Assembly: GCF_022179085.1 (NCBI RefSeq)
Contig: NZ_BPQE01000004.1
Span: forward strand, 248,001-312,000
Reading direction: 5' to 3'
Length of the DNA stretch: 64,000 nt
Source of the DNA: Methylobacterium aerolatum
Lineage (GTDB): Bacteria > Pseudomonadota > Alphaproteobacteria > Rhizobiales > Beijerinckiaceae
The position numbers and the translations under genes are program-made. The notes below the pieces were generated by a model. It was not told the origin of the DNA, ran no database searches, and saw only the letters and a program-made list of their open reading frames with translations. This document shows, piece after piece, positions 25,054-35,026 of this stretch. Numbering within the stretch: the stretch's first letter is position 1; each line of letters begins with the position of its first letter.

Positions 25054-25896
25054 CTAGAGGAAGGCCCGCGTCCGCATGCAGACCCGGCCTTGGGCATCGA
25101 GGGTCACGCCCTCCCAGCCGTCCCCGCTCCGCCTCCCGCAGACCGAGAAGGTCTGGTTGGCGGTCATCGGCGACTGTCCGCGATGGGTGAACCGGGACGG
25201 CGTCCGGCCGAGCTGCGTCGCCGCGAGGTTCACGAGCAGGGTCGCCTGGACCGGCCCGTGGACCACGAGGTCGGCATAGCCCTCGACTCCCGTCGCGTAG
25301 GGGTGATCGTAGTGGAAGCGGTGGCCGTTGAAGGTCATGGCCGAGTAGCGGAACAGGAGGGTCGGCGTGGCGGGGACCGTCCAGACCTGCCCGTAGGCGG
25401 ACGGATCGTCCCGCTCGGGTGCGGCGGCCGTGCCGGTCTGCGCGCCGGCCGCCTCGCGGTACACGATGTCCTGCCGCTCGCGGATCGCGGGGCCGGACGG
25501 GCCCGCGATCACGTGGTCCACGGTGACGAAGCACAGGCGGCCGCTGCGGCCCTCCTTGAAGGCCACGTCCCGCAGGGTTTCGACGCGGGTGACCGCGTCG
25601 CCCTCCCGTAGGGGCGCGAGGAACTCGACCTCGCCCCCCGCCCACATCCGCCGGGGCAGCGGCACCGGAGGCAGGAACCCGCCCTTGGCGGCGTGGCCGT
25701 CCGGGCCGAGGGCGTCGGCGGCGGGCGTCTCCGGTGCGAGGCACCAGTGCAGGGCTGGCCACGCCTCCCCCGCCGCCACGGGGGCGAGATGGGGGGCGAA
25801 GGTTGCCCGGAACTCCGCCATCAGCCGGGGCGTGACGAGGTCCCGCCCCTCGCGGGTGCGGCCGATCCAGGCGGCCAGATCCTGCTCGATGCTCAC
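25054..25896 (-). CDS. Mesaconyl-C4-CoA hydratase-like (FAS1-type dehydratase) protein
   Basis: A 280-residue double-hotdog hydratase. The first half carries RRMWAGGEVEFLAPLREGDAV. The second half is MaoC-like, with SAMTFNGHRFHYDHPYAT and VVHGPVQATLLVN; its Asn/His and Asp/His residues are the expected catalytic pair. Family members hydrate mesaconyl-C4-CoA to citramalyl-CoA or act in fatty-acid metabolism. The start GTG 25896 overlaps the stop of the upstream CoA-transferase (GTGA), so the two are translationally coupled. Together they look like a mesaconate activation/hydration pair; the substrate is inference. Confidence 0.75.
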   Translation of the reverse strand: MSIEQDLAAWIGRTREGRDLVTPRLMAEFRATFAPHLAPVAAGEAWPALHWCLAPETPAADALGPDGHAAKGGFLPPVPLPRRMWAGGEVEFLAPLREGDAVTRVETLRDVAFKEGRSGRLCFVTVDHVIAGPSGPAIRERQDIVYREAAGAQTGTAAAPERDDPSAYGQVWTVPATPTLLFRYSAMTFNGHRFHYDHPYATGVEGYADLVVHGPVQATLLVNLAATQLGRTPSRFTHRGQSPMTANQTFSVCGRRSGDGWEGVTLDAQGRVCMRTRAFL

Positions 25897-27044
25897 GCGG
25901 CGAACTCCTCGCGGATGCGAACGCTGTGCTCGCCGATCCCGGGCACGGGGCCGAGGGGGCGGACCTCGCCGTCGACGAGCACCGGCGGCGCCACGATCCT
26001 CGCCGTCCCGGCGGGCGTCTCGACCTCGACGCGCGTCAGGGCCGGGTGGCTGGCGAGGTCACCGAGGCCGTTCACGAAGCCGTAGGCGGTGCCCGCCGCC
26101 TTGAGCCGCGCGGCGGCCTCCTCCCGCGTCATGGCGGCGAAGACCCGGCCGATCCGCCCGTCCACGGCCGCGCGGTTGGCGACCCGGGCGTTGTTCGACT
26201 CGAAGCCGGCCGCGCGGGCGAGCGGCGCCTCACCGAGGACATGCGCGCAGAAGGCGGCCCATTCCCGCTCGTTCTGGATCGCGATCAGCACGAGGCTGTC
26301 GTCGGCGGTGCCATAGGCCCCATAGGGGCTGATGGAGGGATGGGCGAGGCCGATCCGCTGCGGCGCCCGGCCGGTGCCCTCGAAATACAGGAGCGGCACG
26401 TTCATCCAGTCGGCGGCGCCGCTGAACAGGCTGGCCTCGAGGGCCGCCCCTTCCCCCGTGATGCTCCGGGCGATCAGCGCCTCCAGCACGGCGGCGTGGG
26501 CATCCATGCCGCAGGCGACGTCGCAGACCGAGACGCCGACGCGCCCCGGCCCGGCCGGGTGGCCGGTGATGCCGGCCAGACCGCTCTCGGCCTGAACCAG
26601 GAGATCGTAGGCCTTCATGTCCTCGTAGGCGTGGCCGCGCCCGTAGCCCGAGATATCCACCGTGATGAGGCGCGGATGCCGGGCGCGCAGCTCCGTCGAG
26701 CCGAACCCCGCACGGGCGGCGGCGCCGGGGGCGAGGTTCTGCACGAACACGTCCGCCCGCGCGAGGATGGCGTGGAGCAGCGCCGCGTCCCGCGGGTCCT
26801 TGATGTCGGCGACGAGGCTCTCCTTGCCCCGGTTCAGCCACACGAAATAGCTCGCCATGCCGTTGACGGCGGCATCGTAGCCCCGGGCGAAATCCCCCTC
26901 CGGCCGCTCGACCTTGATGACCCGCGCGCCCGCATCCGCAAGGCGCGAGGTGCAGTACGGCGCGGCCACGGCCTGTTCCAGGGCGAGGACCGTGAGGCCC
27001 TTCAAGGGCAGCGAGGTGGTTCGGTCCTGACCGCCCGGCGGCAT
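25893..27044 (-). CDS. CaiB/BaiF family CoA-transferase (class III)
   Basis: A 383-residue class III CoA-transferase from ATG 27044, which has a strong GGGAGGGG site upstream. Visible motifs are LKGLTVLALEQAVAAPYCTSRLADAGARVIKVERPEGD, LNRGKESLVADIKD and NLAPGAAARAGF. The catalytic Asp is probably in YDLLVQAESGLAGITG or the preceding DISGYG segment. It would move CoA onto a carboxylic acid that its coupled partner hydrates. In Chloroflexus and in organisms with the ethylmalonyl-CoA pathway, such pairs handle mesaconate, citramalate or itaconate. Confidence 0.82.
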   Translation of the reverse strand: MPPGGQDRTTSLPLKGLTVLALEQAVAAPYCTSRLADAGARVIKVERPEGDFARGYDAAVNGMASYFVWLNRGKESLVADIKDPRDAALLHAILARADVFVQNLAPGAAARAGFGSTELRARHPRLITVDISGYGRGHAYEDMKAYDLLVQAESGLAGITGHPAGPGRVGVSVCDVACGMDAHAAVLEALIARSITGEGAALEASLFSGAADWMNVPLLYFEGTGRAPQRIGLAHPSISPYGAYGTADDSLVLIAIQNEREWAAFCAHVLGEAPLARAAGFESNNARVANRAAVDGRIGRVFAAMTREEAAARLKAAGTAYGFVNGLGDLASHPALTRVEVETPAGTARIVAPPVLVDGEVRPLGPVPGIGEHSVRIREEFAA

Positions 27045-27327
27045 GGTCCCCTCCCGGCGCGCCCCGGCAGGGCGCTGTAGCGCCAGAGATGGGGCACGCG
27101 GCCGTCCTGTCGAATCCGCGCGGCCATGCCTTGGATCGGCGGCGGAAGGTGAGTCCGGGCTCCGAATGTTCACCCCTAGAATGTGGAGAGAGTATTGAGT
27201 GAAACCCCGAGTTTTATCGGCGAGAAAAGACTAGAACAATCGTAAAGGAACCGGCGTCGAGGTGCTTGAAAATTATTCGTCCCTCGTGACATTGGACGAG
27301 TACGAATCAAAGAAGGGGTGTTGGTCG

Positions 27328-27801
27328 ATGGCCGCCGAAGCAGAACAGCCTGCGGGCGATGAATCTGTGCATCAACTCGCTCTATACGCGAGTGATGTGA
27401 TCGCGGCGTACGTGGCTCACAATCCGATACCCGCCGCCGAGTTGCCCGGCCTGATCGCCAGCGTCCACGCCACCCTGCGGCGCCTGTCCGACAGCGGCGT
27501 CGCCGAGCCGGCGGCCAAGGCGAAGGTGATCCAGCGGCCGAGTTCCGCGGAGATCCGCAAGTCCATCGGCCGGGACGGCCTCGTCAGCTTCATCGACGGC
27601 AAGGTCTACAAGACCCTCAAGCGCCATCTCACCAGCCACGGGCTGGACCCGATCGCCTACCGCGAGCGGTACGGCCTGCCGGAGGACTACCCGATGGTGG
27701 CGCCGAGCTACGCCGAGCGGCGCTCCGCCCTGGCCAAGGAGATCGGCCTCGGCCGTCCGGGCGCCCTGGCGGCCCGCCAGACCAGCCGGGACGCGGCCTG
27801 A
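27328..27801 (+). CDS. MucR/Ros-type transcriptional regulator lacking zinc-finger cysteines
   Basis: A 157-residue protein from ATG 27328; GTG 27262 would add 22 residues. The MucR pattern is clear: an N-terminal helix ALYASDVIAAYVAHNPIPAAELPGLIASVH, then DGKVYKTLKRHLTSHGLDPIAYRERYGLPEDYPMVAPSYAERRSALAKEIGLGR. The usual Cys residues before the DGK turn are replaced (LVSFIDGK), although the two His remain. MucR proteins bind AT-rich promoter DNA and control exopolysaccharide, motility and cell-cycle genes. About 280 bp of relatively AT-rich DNA upstream probably holds its own control region. Confidence 0.85.
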   Translation: MAAEAEQPAGDESVHQLALYASDVIAAYVAHNPIPAAELPGLIASVHATLRRLSDSGVAEPAAKAKVIQRPSSAEIRKSIGRDGLVSFIDGKVYKTLKRHLTSHGLDPIAYRERYGLPEDYPMVAPSYAERRSALAKEIGLGRPGALAARQTSRDAA

Positions 27802-27926
27802 CGCCCGCCCGGCCCGCCCCGGCGTGACGATCCCGTCCGGTCGTCGCGGAACTGCCTCTAACTTGGGCTGGACCGCGTCGGCGTCGATCACTACCGAGGC
27901 GGGCAAATCGTTCGAGGGAGGGCGAT

Positions 27927-28109
27927 ATGGACGCGAACGACCGCGCGCTGGTGCGACCGGTGACGACAGACGCGGCGCTTGCCGAGCGGCGCAGGTTGGA
28001 CAGCGAAACCCTCTGGGTTGCCCTGCGCGCCGACAGGCGGTCCCGCGATGAGCGGACCGCGCGCCTGCGGGCCATGACCCTCGCCGCCGCCGCCGACCTC
28101 GACCAGTAG
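27927..28109 (+). CDS. Small hypothetical protein
   Basis: A 60-residue, Arg/Ala/Asp-rich soluble protein with no membrane helix or cysteine. A strong GAGGGAGGG site ends a few nt before ATG 27927, and codon third positions are mostly G/C, both supporting a real gene. It lies between the mucR-like gene and the urease operon. I do not recognise a family. Confidence 0.55.
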   Translation: MDANDRALVRPVTTDAALAERRRLDSETLWVALRADRRSRDERTARLRAMTLAAAADLDQ

Positions 28110-28254
28110 GTTCAGCCGACACCTGCGATTCGCCGGATGCCGGGGTCGCGCGCGTCCCCGGCGCCGCCGATCGCTGTCGGGCGGGGGGCGCCCAGGCCCG
28201 CGGGGCTTCACGGACGCTCCCGCAGGGGCAGCCCGGCACCCCGCCCGCACACCC

Positions 28255-28283
28255 TTGACCCATGCTTGAGCATGATCCTTGCT
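28255..28283 (+). promoter_or_regulatory. Candidate urease operon promoter with spacer palindrome
   Basis: TTGACC (28255-28260) is a fair -35 element. The following 17 nt contain a perfect palindrome, CATGCT-TG-AGCATG (28261-28274). A weak -10 could be at 28278-28283. The ureAB start is 47 nt further on. An operator inside the promoter spacer would allow direct regulation. Confidence 0.35.
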
Positions 28284-28329
28284 GGGGCGATGCGGTCCCC
28301 CGGAGACCGGCCATGAGGACGAGACGCGC

Positions 28330-28950
28330 GTGCTGCTGACCCCCCGCGAAAAGGACAAGCTGCTGATCGCGATGGCCGCGCAGGTCGCGCGCAACCGGCT
28401 GGCGCGGGGCGTGAAGCTCAACCACCCGGAGGCGGTGGCGCTCATCACCGATTTCGTCGTGGAAGGCGCCCGGGACGGGCGGACCGTGGCCGAGTTGATG
28501 GCGGCGGGGGGCACCGTCCTGACGGCCGATCAGGTCATGCCCGGCGTACCCGAGATGATCCACGACATCCAGGTCGAGGCCACCTTCCCCGACGGGACGA
28601 AGCTCGTCACCGTCCACCATCCGATCCGCGGCGCGGCCTCGGACGACGTGCCCGGCGCGGTGACGACGCTGCCCGGCGAGATCGTGTTCAATGCCGGAGC
28701 CGAGCGCACGGTGATCGAGGTCGCCAACACCGGCGACCGGCCGATCCAGGTCGGGTCGCACTACCACTTCTTCGAGGTCAATCCCGGCCTCGTCTTCGAC
28801 CGGACGCAGGCGCGGGGCAAGCGCCTCGACATCGCCCCCGGCACGGCGGTGCGCTTCGAGCCGGGCTCGACGCGGGCGGTGACGCTGGTGCCGCTCGCGG
28901 GCGACCGGACGGTCTACGGGTTCCGGGGCGACGTGATGGGCAAGCTGTGA
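28330..28950 (+). CDS. ureAB: Urease gamma-beta fusion subunit
   Basis: A 206-residue structural subunit joining urease gamma (residues 1-~100: [49 protein letters not shown]) and beta (from ~115: [41 protein letters not shown], ending [11 protein letters not shown]). In most bacteria these are separate ureA and ureB genes; fusions are known in Helicobacter and some Rhizobiales. The start is GTG 28330. It is followed 31 nt later by ureC, which has a strong GGGGAGG site. Confidence 0.93.
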   Translation: MLLTPREKDKLLIAMAAQVARNRLARGVKLNHPEAVALITDFVVEGARDGRTVAELMAAGGTVLTADQVMPGVPEMIHDIQVEATFPDGTKLVTVHHPIRGAASDDVPGAVTTLPGEIVFNAGAERTVIEVANTGDRPIQVGSHYHFFEVNPGLVFDRTQARGKRLDIAPGTAVRFEPGSTRAVTLVPLAGDRTVYGFRGDVMGKL

Positions 28951-28981
28951 TGCGGGCGGGGGACGAGGGGAGGCGCGAGCC

Positions 28982-30709
<1,728 letters not shown>

Positions 30710-30720
30710 CGCAGCGGCTT

Positions 30721-30752
30721 CCGTCTTTGCTTCGCTTCGCTCGCAAAGACGG
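30721..30752. repeat. Truncated palindromic repeat inside the urease operon, copy D
   Basis: One arm of the intergenic family (CTTCGCTTCGCTCGCAAAGACG) remains, preceded by CCGTCTTTGC, so the ends still pair (10 bp, 30721-30730 with 30743-30752). The central part is lost. It lies 11 bp after the ureC stop and could form a hairpin in the operon mRNA. Confidence 0.7.
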
Positions 30753-30761
30753 CGAGGGTCG

Positions 30762-30795
30762 GACGAGCCCCCAAGTGAGACGAGCCCCCAAGTGA
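30762..30795. repeat. Perfect 17-bp tandem duplication before ureE
   Basis: The 17-mer GACGAGCCCCCAAGTGA occurs twice with no gap (30762-30778, 30779-30795). It ends 4 nt before the ureE ATG and occupies the place of the ribosome binding site. Perfect identity suggests a recent duplication. Confidence 0.9.
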
Positions 30796-30799
30796 AACG

Positions 30800-31309
30800 A
30801 TGACTCGCGCCACCCGCATCGTCCGCGCGGCCGTTCCCGTCGCCGGTGAGATCATCGACCGCGTGGTGCTCGATCACGGCGACCGCCACCGCCGCCGGAT
30901 GGCGATGCGCGGTGTCGGCGGCACCGCCTTCCTCCTCGACCTGCCCGAGGCGACCGTCCTCGACGACGGCGACGCCCTGGTGCTGGAGGATGGCCGCCTC
31001 GTCGAGGTCGAGGCGGCGCCCGAGCGGCTGCTGGAGATCCGTGCGCCGAGCGAGCACGCCCTGCGGCGGCTGATCTGGCACATCGGCAACCGGCACATCC
31101 CGGCCGAGATCGGGCCGGACGCGGTCTGGATCGCGTACGACCATGTGCTGGCCGAGATGGTGCGGGGCCTGGGCGGCTCCGCCGAGCCGGTGGAGCGGCC
31201 CTTCCGGCCGGAGGGGGGCGCCTATGCCGGGGGGCACGCCCACGGTCATGCCCACAGCCACGATCATGGGCATTCCCATTCCCACGCCCATCCCCACGCC
31301 CATGAGTGA
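30800..31309 (+). CDS. ureE: Urease accessory nickel metallochaperone UreE
   Basis: Delivers nickel to the UreG/UreF/urease complex. A 169-residue protein: an N-terminal peptide-binding domain with [16 protein letters not shown] and [21 protein letters not shown], a central metal-binding domain with [13 protein letters not shown], and a tail of ~25 residues in which about half are His ([24 protein letters not shown]). The tail is a nickel store in other UreE proteins. No clear Shine-Dalgarno precedes ATG 30800; the tandem duplication sits there. Its last 8 nt overlap ureF. Confidence 0.93.
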   Translation: MTRATRIVRAAVPVAGEIIDRVVLDHGDRHRRRMAMRGVGGTAFLLDLPEATVLDDGDALVLEDGRLVEVEAAPERLLEIRAPSEHALRRLIWHIGNRHIPAEIGPDAVWIAYDHVLAEMVRGLGGSAEPVERPFRPEGGAYAGGHAHGHAHSHDHGHSHSHAHPHAHE

Positions 31310-31982
31310 GGGCGCCGCCGAGGCCCTGCGGCTCTTCGCGTGGCTCTCTCCGGGTTACCCCGTGGGGGCCTATGCCTATTCGCACGGCCTCGAAGCGGCG
31401 GTAGAGGCAGGCGATGTCACCGACGAGGCGAGCCTAGCCGGGTGGCTCGAGGATGTCTGCGAGCGCGGCTCGCTCCGCAACGATCTGATCCTCGCTGCGC
31501 ACGCCCACGGGGCCGCCGGGCGTCCCGGCGACCTCGCCGCCATCAACGACCTCGCCCTGGCGCTCGCCCCCTCGCGGGAGTTGCACCTGGAGACCAGCCA
31601 GCAGGGCCGCAGCTTCCTCGACGCGACGCTGGGCGCGTGGCCCTGCGCGGCCCTGTCGGCGGTGGCGCGGGTGCTCGATGGCCCGGTCGCCTACCCCGTC
31701 GCGGTCGGCGCGGCGGCGGGTGCGCACGGCATGGCCGCCGGGCCGGTTCTCGGCACCTATGCCCTGGCCTTCGTCCAGAACCTCGTCTCGGCGGCGCTGC
31801 GCTCCGCTCCCGTGGGTCAGGCGGCGGGCACCCGCGTCGTCGCGGCCCTCGCCCCGCGCCTGACACCCCTGGCAGAGGCGGCGCGGGCGGCCGGTCTCGA
31901 CGAGATCGGCTCCGCCTGCCTGCGCCTCGATCTCGGCTCCTTCCGGCACGAGACGCAGTATTCCCGCATCTTCCGATCCTGA
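31302..31982 (+). CDS. ureF: Urease accessory protein UreF
   Basis: A 226-residue all-helical scaffold of the activation complex that acts on UreG and gates nickel insertion. Family motifs are [27 protein letters not shown] near the start, [14 protein letters not shown] in the middle, and [13 protein letters not shown] at the end. ATG 31302 lies within the end of ureE, an 8-nt overlap, giving strong translational coupling; the His-tail codons of ureE make up its upstream sequence. Confidence 0.93.
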   Translation: MSEGAAEALRLFAWLSPGYPVGAYAYSHGLEAAVEAGDVTDEASLAGWLEDVCERGSLRNDLILAAHAHGAAGRPGDLAAINDLALALAPSRELHLETSQQGRSFLDATLGAWPCAALSAVARVLDGPVAYPVAVGAAAGAHGMAAGPVLGTYALAFVQNLVSAALRSAPVGQAAGTRVVAALAPRLTPLAEAARAAGLDEIGSACLRLDLGSFRHETQYSRIFRS

Positions 31983-31992
31983 GGACCGCACC

Positions 31993-32613
31993 ATGACGGC
32001 ATCGACGAACGGACCCCTGCGCGTCGGCATCGGCGGCCCGGTCGGCTCCGGCAAGACGGCGCTGATGGAACAACTCTGCAAGCGTTTTCGCGATCGCTAC
32101 GACATCTGTGCCATCACGAACGACATCTACACCAAGGAGGATGCCCGCATCCTCACCGTGGCGGGCGCCCTGCCGGAGGAGCGCATCCTCGGCGTCGAGA
32201 CCGGCGGCTGTCCGCACACCGCGATCCGCGAGGACGCATCGATCAACCTCGCCGCCGTGGCGCAGATGCGGGCCAAGTTTCCCAAGCTCGATCTGGTGCT
32301 GATCGAGTCCGGCGGCGACAACCTCGCCGCGACGTTCTCGCCCGAACTCGCCGACATCACCCTCTACGTCATCGACGTGGCGGGCGGCGAGAAGATCCCG
32401 CGCAAGGGCGGCCCCGGCATCACCCGCTCCGACCTGCTGATCGTGAACAAGACCGACCTTGCGCCGCTGGTCGGGGCGGATCTCGGGGTGATGGAATCCG
32501 ATACGAAGCGGATGCGGGGGCAGCGCCCCTACGTCTTCGCCTCGCTGCGGGCGGGCGACGGGGCCGATACGGTGGCGCGGTTCATCGAGGAGGCCGGGGG
32601 GCTGGGGCGGTAG
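31993..32613 (+). CDS. ureG: Urease accessory GTPase UreG
   Basis: A 206-residue SIMIBI-class GTPase that powers nickel insertion. The P-loop is GPVGSGKT (residues 15-22). [18 protein letters not shown] contains the conserved Cys-Pro-His nickel site; [12 protein letters not shown] and [13 protein letters not shown] complete the G motifs. It starts 10 nt after ureF. No ureD/ureH follows, although UreD is normally needed to bridge urease to UreF and UreG. Confidence 0.97.
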   Translation: MTASTNGPLRVGIGGPVGSGKTALMEQLCKRFRDRYDICAITNDIYTKEDARILTVAGALPEERILGVETGGCPHTAIREDASINLAAVAQMRAKFPKLDLVLIESGGDNLAATFSPELADITLYVIDVAGGEKIPRKGGPGITRSDLLIVNKTDLAPLVGADLGVMESDTKRMRGQRPYVFASLRAGDGADTVARFIEEAGGLGR

Positions 32614-32646
32614 GGGCAAGCTCCTCCCGTCCTCACCCGCGCACCC

Positions 32647-32738
32647 CGTCATTGCGAGCGCAGCGAAGCAGTCCAGGGATGCGGGACGCTTACAGGCGCG
32701 GTGCTGCCCTGGATTGCTTCGCGATGCTCGCAATGACG
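32647..32738. repeat. Palindromic intergenic repeat, copy E
   Basis: Arms 32647-32678 and 32707-32738. The inner hairpin CGCTTACAGGCG is preserved with a C-G pair where copies A and B have T-A and G-C. It lies between the convergent ureG and HpcH-family genes, where it could act as a bidirectional terminator. Confidence 0.9.
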
Positions 32739-32766
32739 GCCAGGGGATGGGAAGGAGACGCGAGAC

Positions 32767-33543
32767 TTACCCCCGCGCCTCACCCAACATCCGCGAAAAC
32801 GCCTCGCCGATGACGATGCCGTCGTAGCCGATGGAGGCGAGCCTGTAGCCCATGGCGAGCATCTCGCGGGCGCGGGCGGCGCTGGGGGCGAAGGCGCAGG
32901 GAATCTTGCCGGCGCCGAGGGTGAGCCGCAGGATCTCCTCCAGCCCGGCGGTGACGGCGCTGCCCGTCGGGTCGATGGCGGCGCCGTGCGACAGGGCGAT
33001 GGAGAGGTCGGCGGGCCCGACGAGGATGCCGTCGATGCCCGGCACATCGAGGATCGCGGGCAGGTTGCCGATCGCCTCGCGGGTTTCGCACATGGCGATG
33101 GTGAGCGTGCGGGCATTGGCTCCGGCGAGGTAGTCCGGCCCGGTGGAGAGGCCGGAGAACCACATCGCCCGGTCCGGCCCCCAGCTGCGCTGGCCCACCG
33201 GCGGGAACTTGGTGGCCGCCGCGAGCGCCTGGGCGTCGGCCACGGTGTTGATCATCGGCGCCACGATCCCGGAGGCGCCGGCATCGAGCATCCGCGAGGC
33301 CATGGCGAAGTCGCCCACCGCCACCCGGACGAGGCCCGGCGTGCCCGCGAGCGCGAGCTCCGTCAGCGACGCCACGCAGGTGGCGTAGTCGTGCGCGCCG
33401 TGCTGCTGGTCGAGGAGCACGGCGTCGAAGCCCGCCCGCGCCATCATTCCGGCGAGCGCCACGTCGGCGAGGCAGGACCAGCCGAGGAGGCGGCCGGGGC
33501 CGCCGCGCAGGAGGTCGGGCAGGCTGGGCACGGGTGCTGGCAC
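32767..33543 (-). CDS. HpcH/HpaI family aldolase
   Basis: A 258-residue class II (metal-dependent) aldolase that cleaves or forms 2-keto-acid products with pyruvate or acetaldehyde. Motifs: GRLLGWSCLADVALAGMMARAGFDAVLLDQQHG with the catalytic His, RVAVGD, and the metal ligands Glu in MCETREAIGN and Asp in LVGPADLS. The start GTG 33543, with GGGGA upstream, gives standard length; the longer frame to 33660 adds unrelated sequence. The substrate is unknown. Confidence 0.85.
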   Translation of the reverse strand: MPAPVPSLPDLLRGGPGRLLGWSCLADVALAGMMARAGFDAVLLDQQHGAHDYATCVASLTELALAGTPGLVRVAVGDFAMASRMLDAGASGIVAPMINTVADAQALAAATKFPPVGQRSWGPDRAMWFSGLSTGPDYLAGANARTLTIAMCETREAIGNLPAILDVPGIDGILVGPADLSIALSHGAAIDPTGSAVTAGLEEILRLTLGAGKIPCAFAPSAARAREMLAMGYRLASIGYDGIVIGEAFSRMLGEARG

Positions 33544-33832
33544 GGACGGGTCCCCGATCGGTGGCAAGGCCCGCGAGGATACAGGCGCGGCCCTCCCCCG
33601 GCCACCCGCAGGTGCGGCGCAATCGCGAAGGGACGCGCCGCACGTCGTGGTTTCAACCAATCCTTAACCCTACCGCGCCCTTAGACTCTGTGGCACGCGG
33701 CGGTCCCGCGTGGACGCGGCGGCCCTTACTTTCGACAGATTCACGGTCGATAGCATTGAAATCGCTCGCACTTCCGGTTGACACGGCGTCCCGCGCCCGG
33801 TCGCGCCGGTCCGGAGCAGGAGACCTCGACGG

Positions 33833-34549
33833 ATGAACCCAGCCGACGCGATGCAGGCCGCTCCCATGGCCGACATGAGCCTGCTCGGCTTGTTCCTCCA
33901 GGCGCACTTCGTCGTGAAGATCGTGATGGTGGGCCTGCTCAGCGCCTCGATCTGGTGCTGGTCGATCATCGTCGACAAGACCCTCCTGTTCCGGCGCATC
34001 CGCAAGGAAATGGACGCCTTCGAGGACGCCTTCTGGTCCGGCCGCTCCCTGGAGGAGCTGTTCCGCTCCTTCAACGACCGCCCGGCGACGGGCCTCGCGG
34101 CGGTGTTCGTGGCGGCGATGCGCGAGTGGAAGCGGTCGTTCGAGGGGTCGGGCCGTCAGGTCCAGTCCCTGTCCCAGCGCATCGAGAAGCAGCTCGACGT
34201 CACCATCCAGCGGGAGGTCGAGCGGCTGGAATCGCGCCTCCTGTTCCTCGCCTCCATCGGCTCTGCGGGTCCGTATATCGGCCTGTTCGGCACGGTGTGG
34301 GGCATCATGACCGCCTTCACCTCGATCGCGGCCTCCAAGAACACCTCCCTCGCCGTGGTGGCGCCGGGCATCGCGGAGGCGCTGTTCGCCACCGCCATCG
34401 GCCTGTTCGCGGCGATCCCGGCGGTGCTCGCCTATAACAAGCTGCAGGCCGAGGTCGCCAAGGCGCAGTCGCGGCTCGAAGGCTTCGCGGACGAGTTCTC
34501 GGCGATCCTCTCTCGCCAGATCGACGAGCGCCTGTCGCTGGTCGCCTGA
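33833..34549 (+). CDS. tolQ: Tol-Pal system proton channel TolQ
   Basis: A 238-residue inner-membrane protein with three helices (residues ~20-45, 140-165 and 175-200). The ExbB/TolQ core is intact: ASIGSAGPYIGLFGTVWGIMTAFTSI and GIAEALFATAIGLFAAIPAVLAYN. With TolR it converts the proton gradient into force for TolA during outer-membrane constriction. It is the first gene of tolQRAB. A TTGACA at 33778 could be part of its promoter, but I see no good -10. Confidence 0.95.
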   Translation: MNPADAMQAAPMADMSLLGLFLQAHFVVKIVMVGLLSASIWCWSIIVDKTLLFRRIRKEMDAFEDAFWSGRSLEELFRSFNDRPATGLAAVFVAAMREWKRSFEGSGRQVQSLSQRIEKQLDVTIQREVERLESRLLFLASIGSAGPYIGLFGTVWGIMTAFTSIAASKNTSLAVVAPGIAEALFATAIGLFAAIPAVLAYNKLQAEVAKAQSRLEGFADEFSAILSRQIDERLSLVA

Positions 34550-34574
34550 GGTTCGGGCCGGAGGAGTGTGACCC

Positions 34575-35018
34575 ATGTCCATGGCGCCAGGGGCGGCCCA
34601 CGGCGGTAAGCGGCGGCGGCGGCGGGGCCGTCGCGGCGGCGCCATCAACGAGATCAACATGACGCCGTTCATCGACGTCGTGCTGGTGCTCCTCATCATC
34701 TTCATGGTGGCGGCGCCGATGATGACGGTCGGCGTGCCGCTGGACCTGCCGCAATCGAAGGCCTCGCCCCTCAACTCGGACGTGAAGCCCATCACCCTCT
34801 CCATCCGCCAGACCGGCCAGATTTTCCTCGGCGAGGACGAGCTGAACGACGACTCGATCGTGCCGAAGCTCCTCGCCCAGGCCAAGAACGGCACCGAGGA
34901 CCGCGTCTTCGTGCGCGGCGACAAGCGGGTCGATTACGGGCGGGTCGCCCAGGTGATGGCCATCGTGACCGGCGGCGGCTTCCGGCACGTCGCCCTCGTC
35001 ACCGAACCCGATCACTGA
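34575..35018 (+). CDS. tolR: Tol-Pal system protein TolR
   Basis: A 147-residue protein. A very basic cytoplasmic start (KRRRRRGRRGG) is followed by INEINMTPFIDVVLVLLIIFMVAAP, with the essential proton-carrying Asp at the start of the single membrane helix. A periplasmic ExbD-like domain follows. ATG 34575 lies 25 bp after tolQ. It is the standard partner of TolQ. Confidence 0.95.
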   Translation: MSMAPGAAHGGKRRRRRGRRGGAINEINMTPFIDVVLVLLIIFMVAAPMMTVGVPLDLPQSKASPLNSDVKPITLSIRQTGQIFLGEDELNDDSIVPKLLAQAKNGTEDRVFVRGDKRVDYGRVAQVMAIVTGGGFRHVALVTEPDH

Positions 35019-35026
35019 CGGAGCGC

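Noticed and set aside
28254-28283. Possible sigma54 promoter before ureAB (CATG-N4-TTGCT)
   Set aside because: The -24 element reads AG instead of the nearly invariant GG, so I do not call it.
33778-33806. TTGACA upstream of tolQ as a sigma70 promoter
   Set aside because: The expected -10 position is entirely GC, so the match to the -35 alone is not enough.
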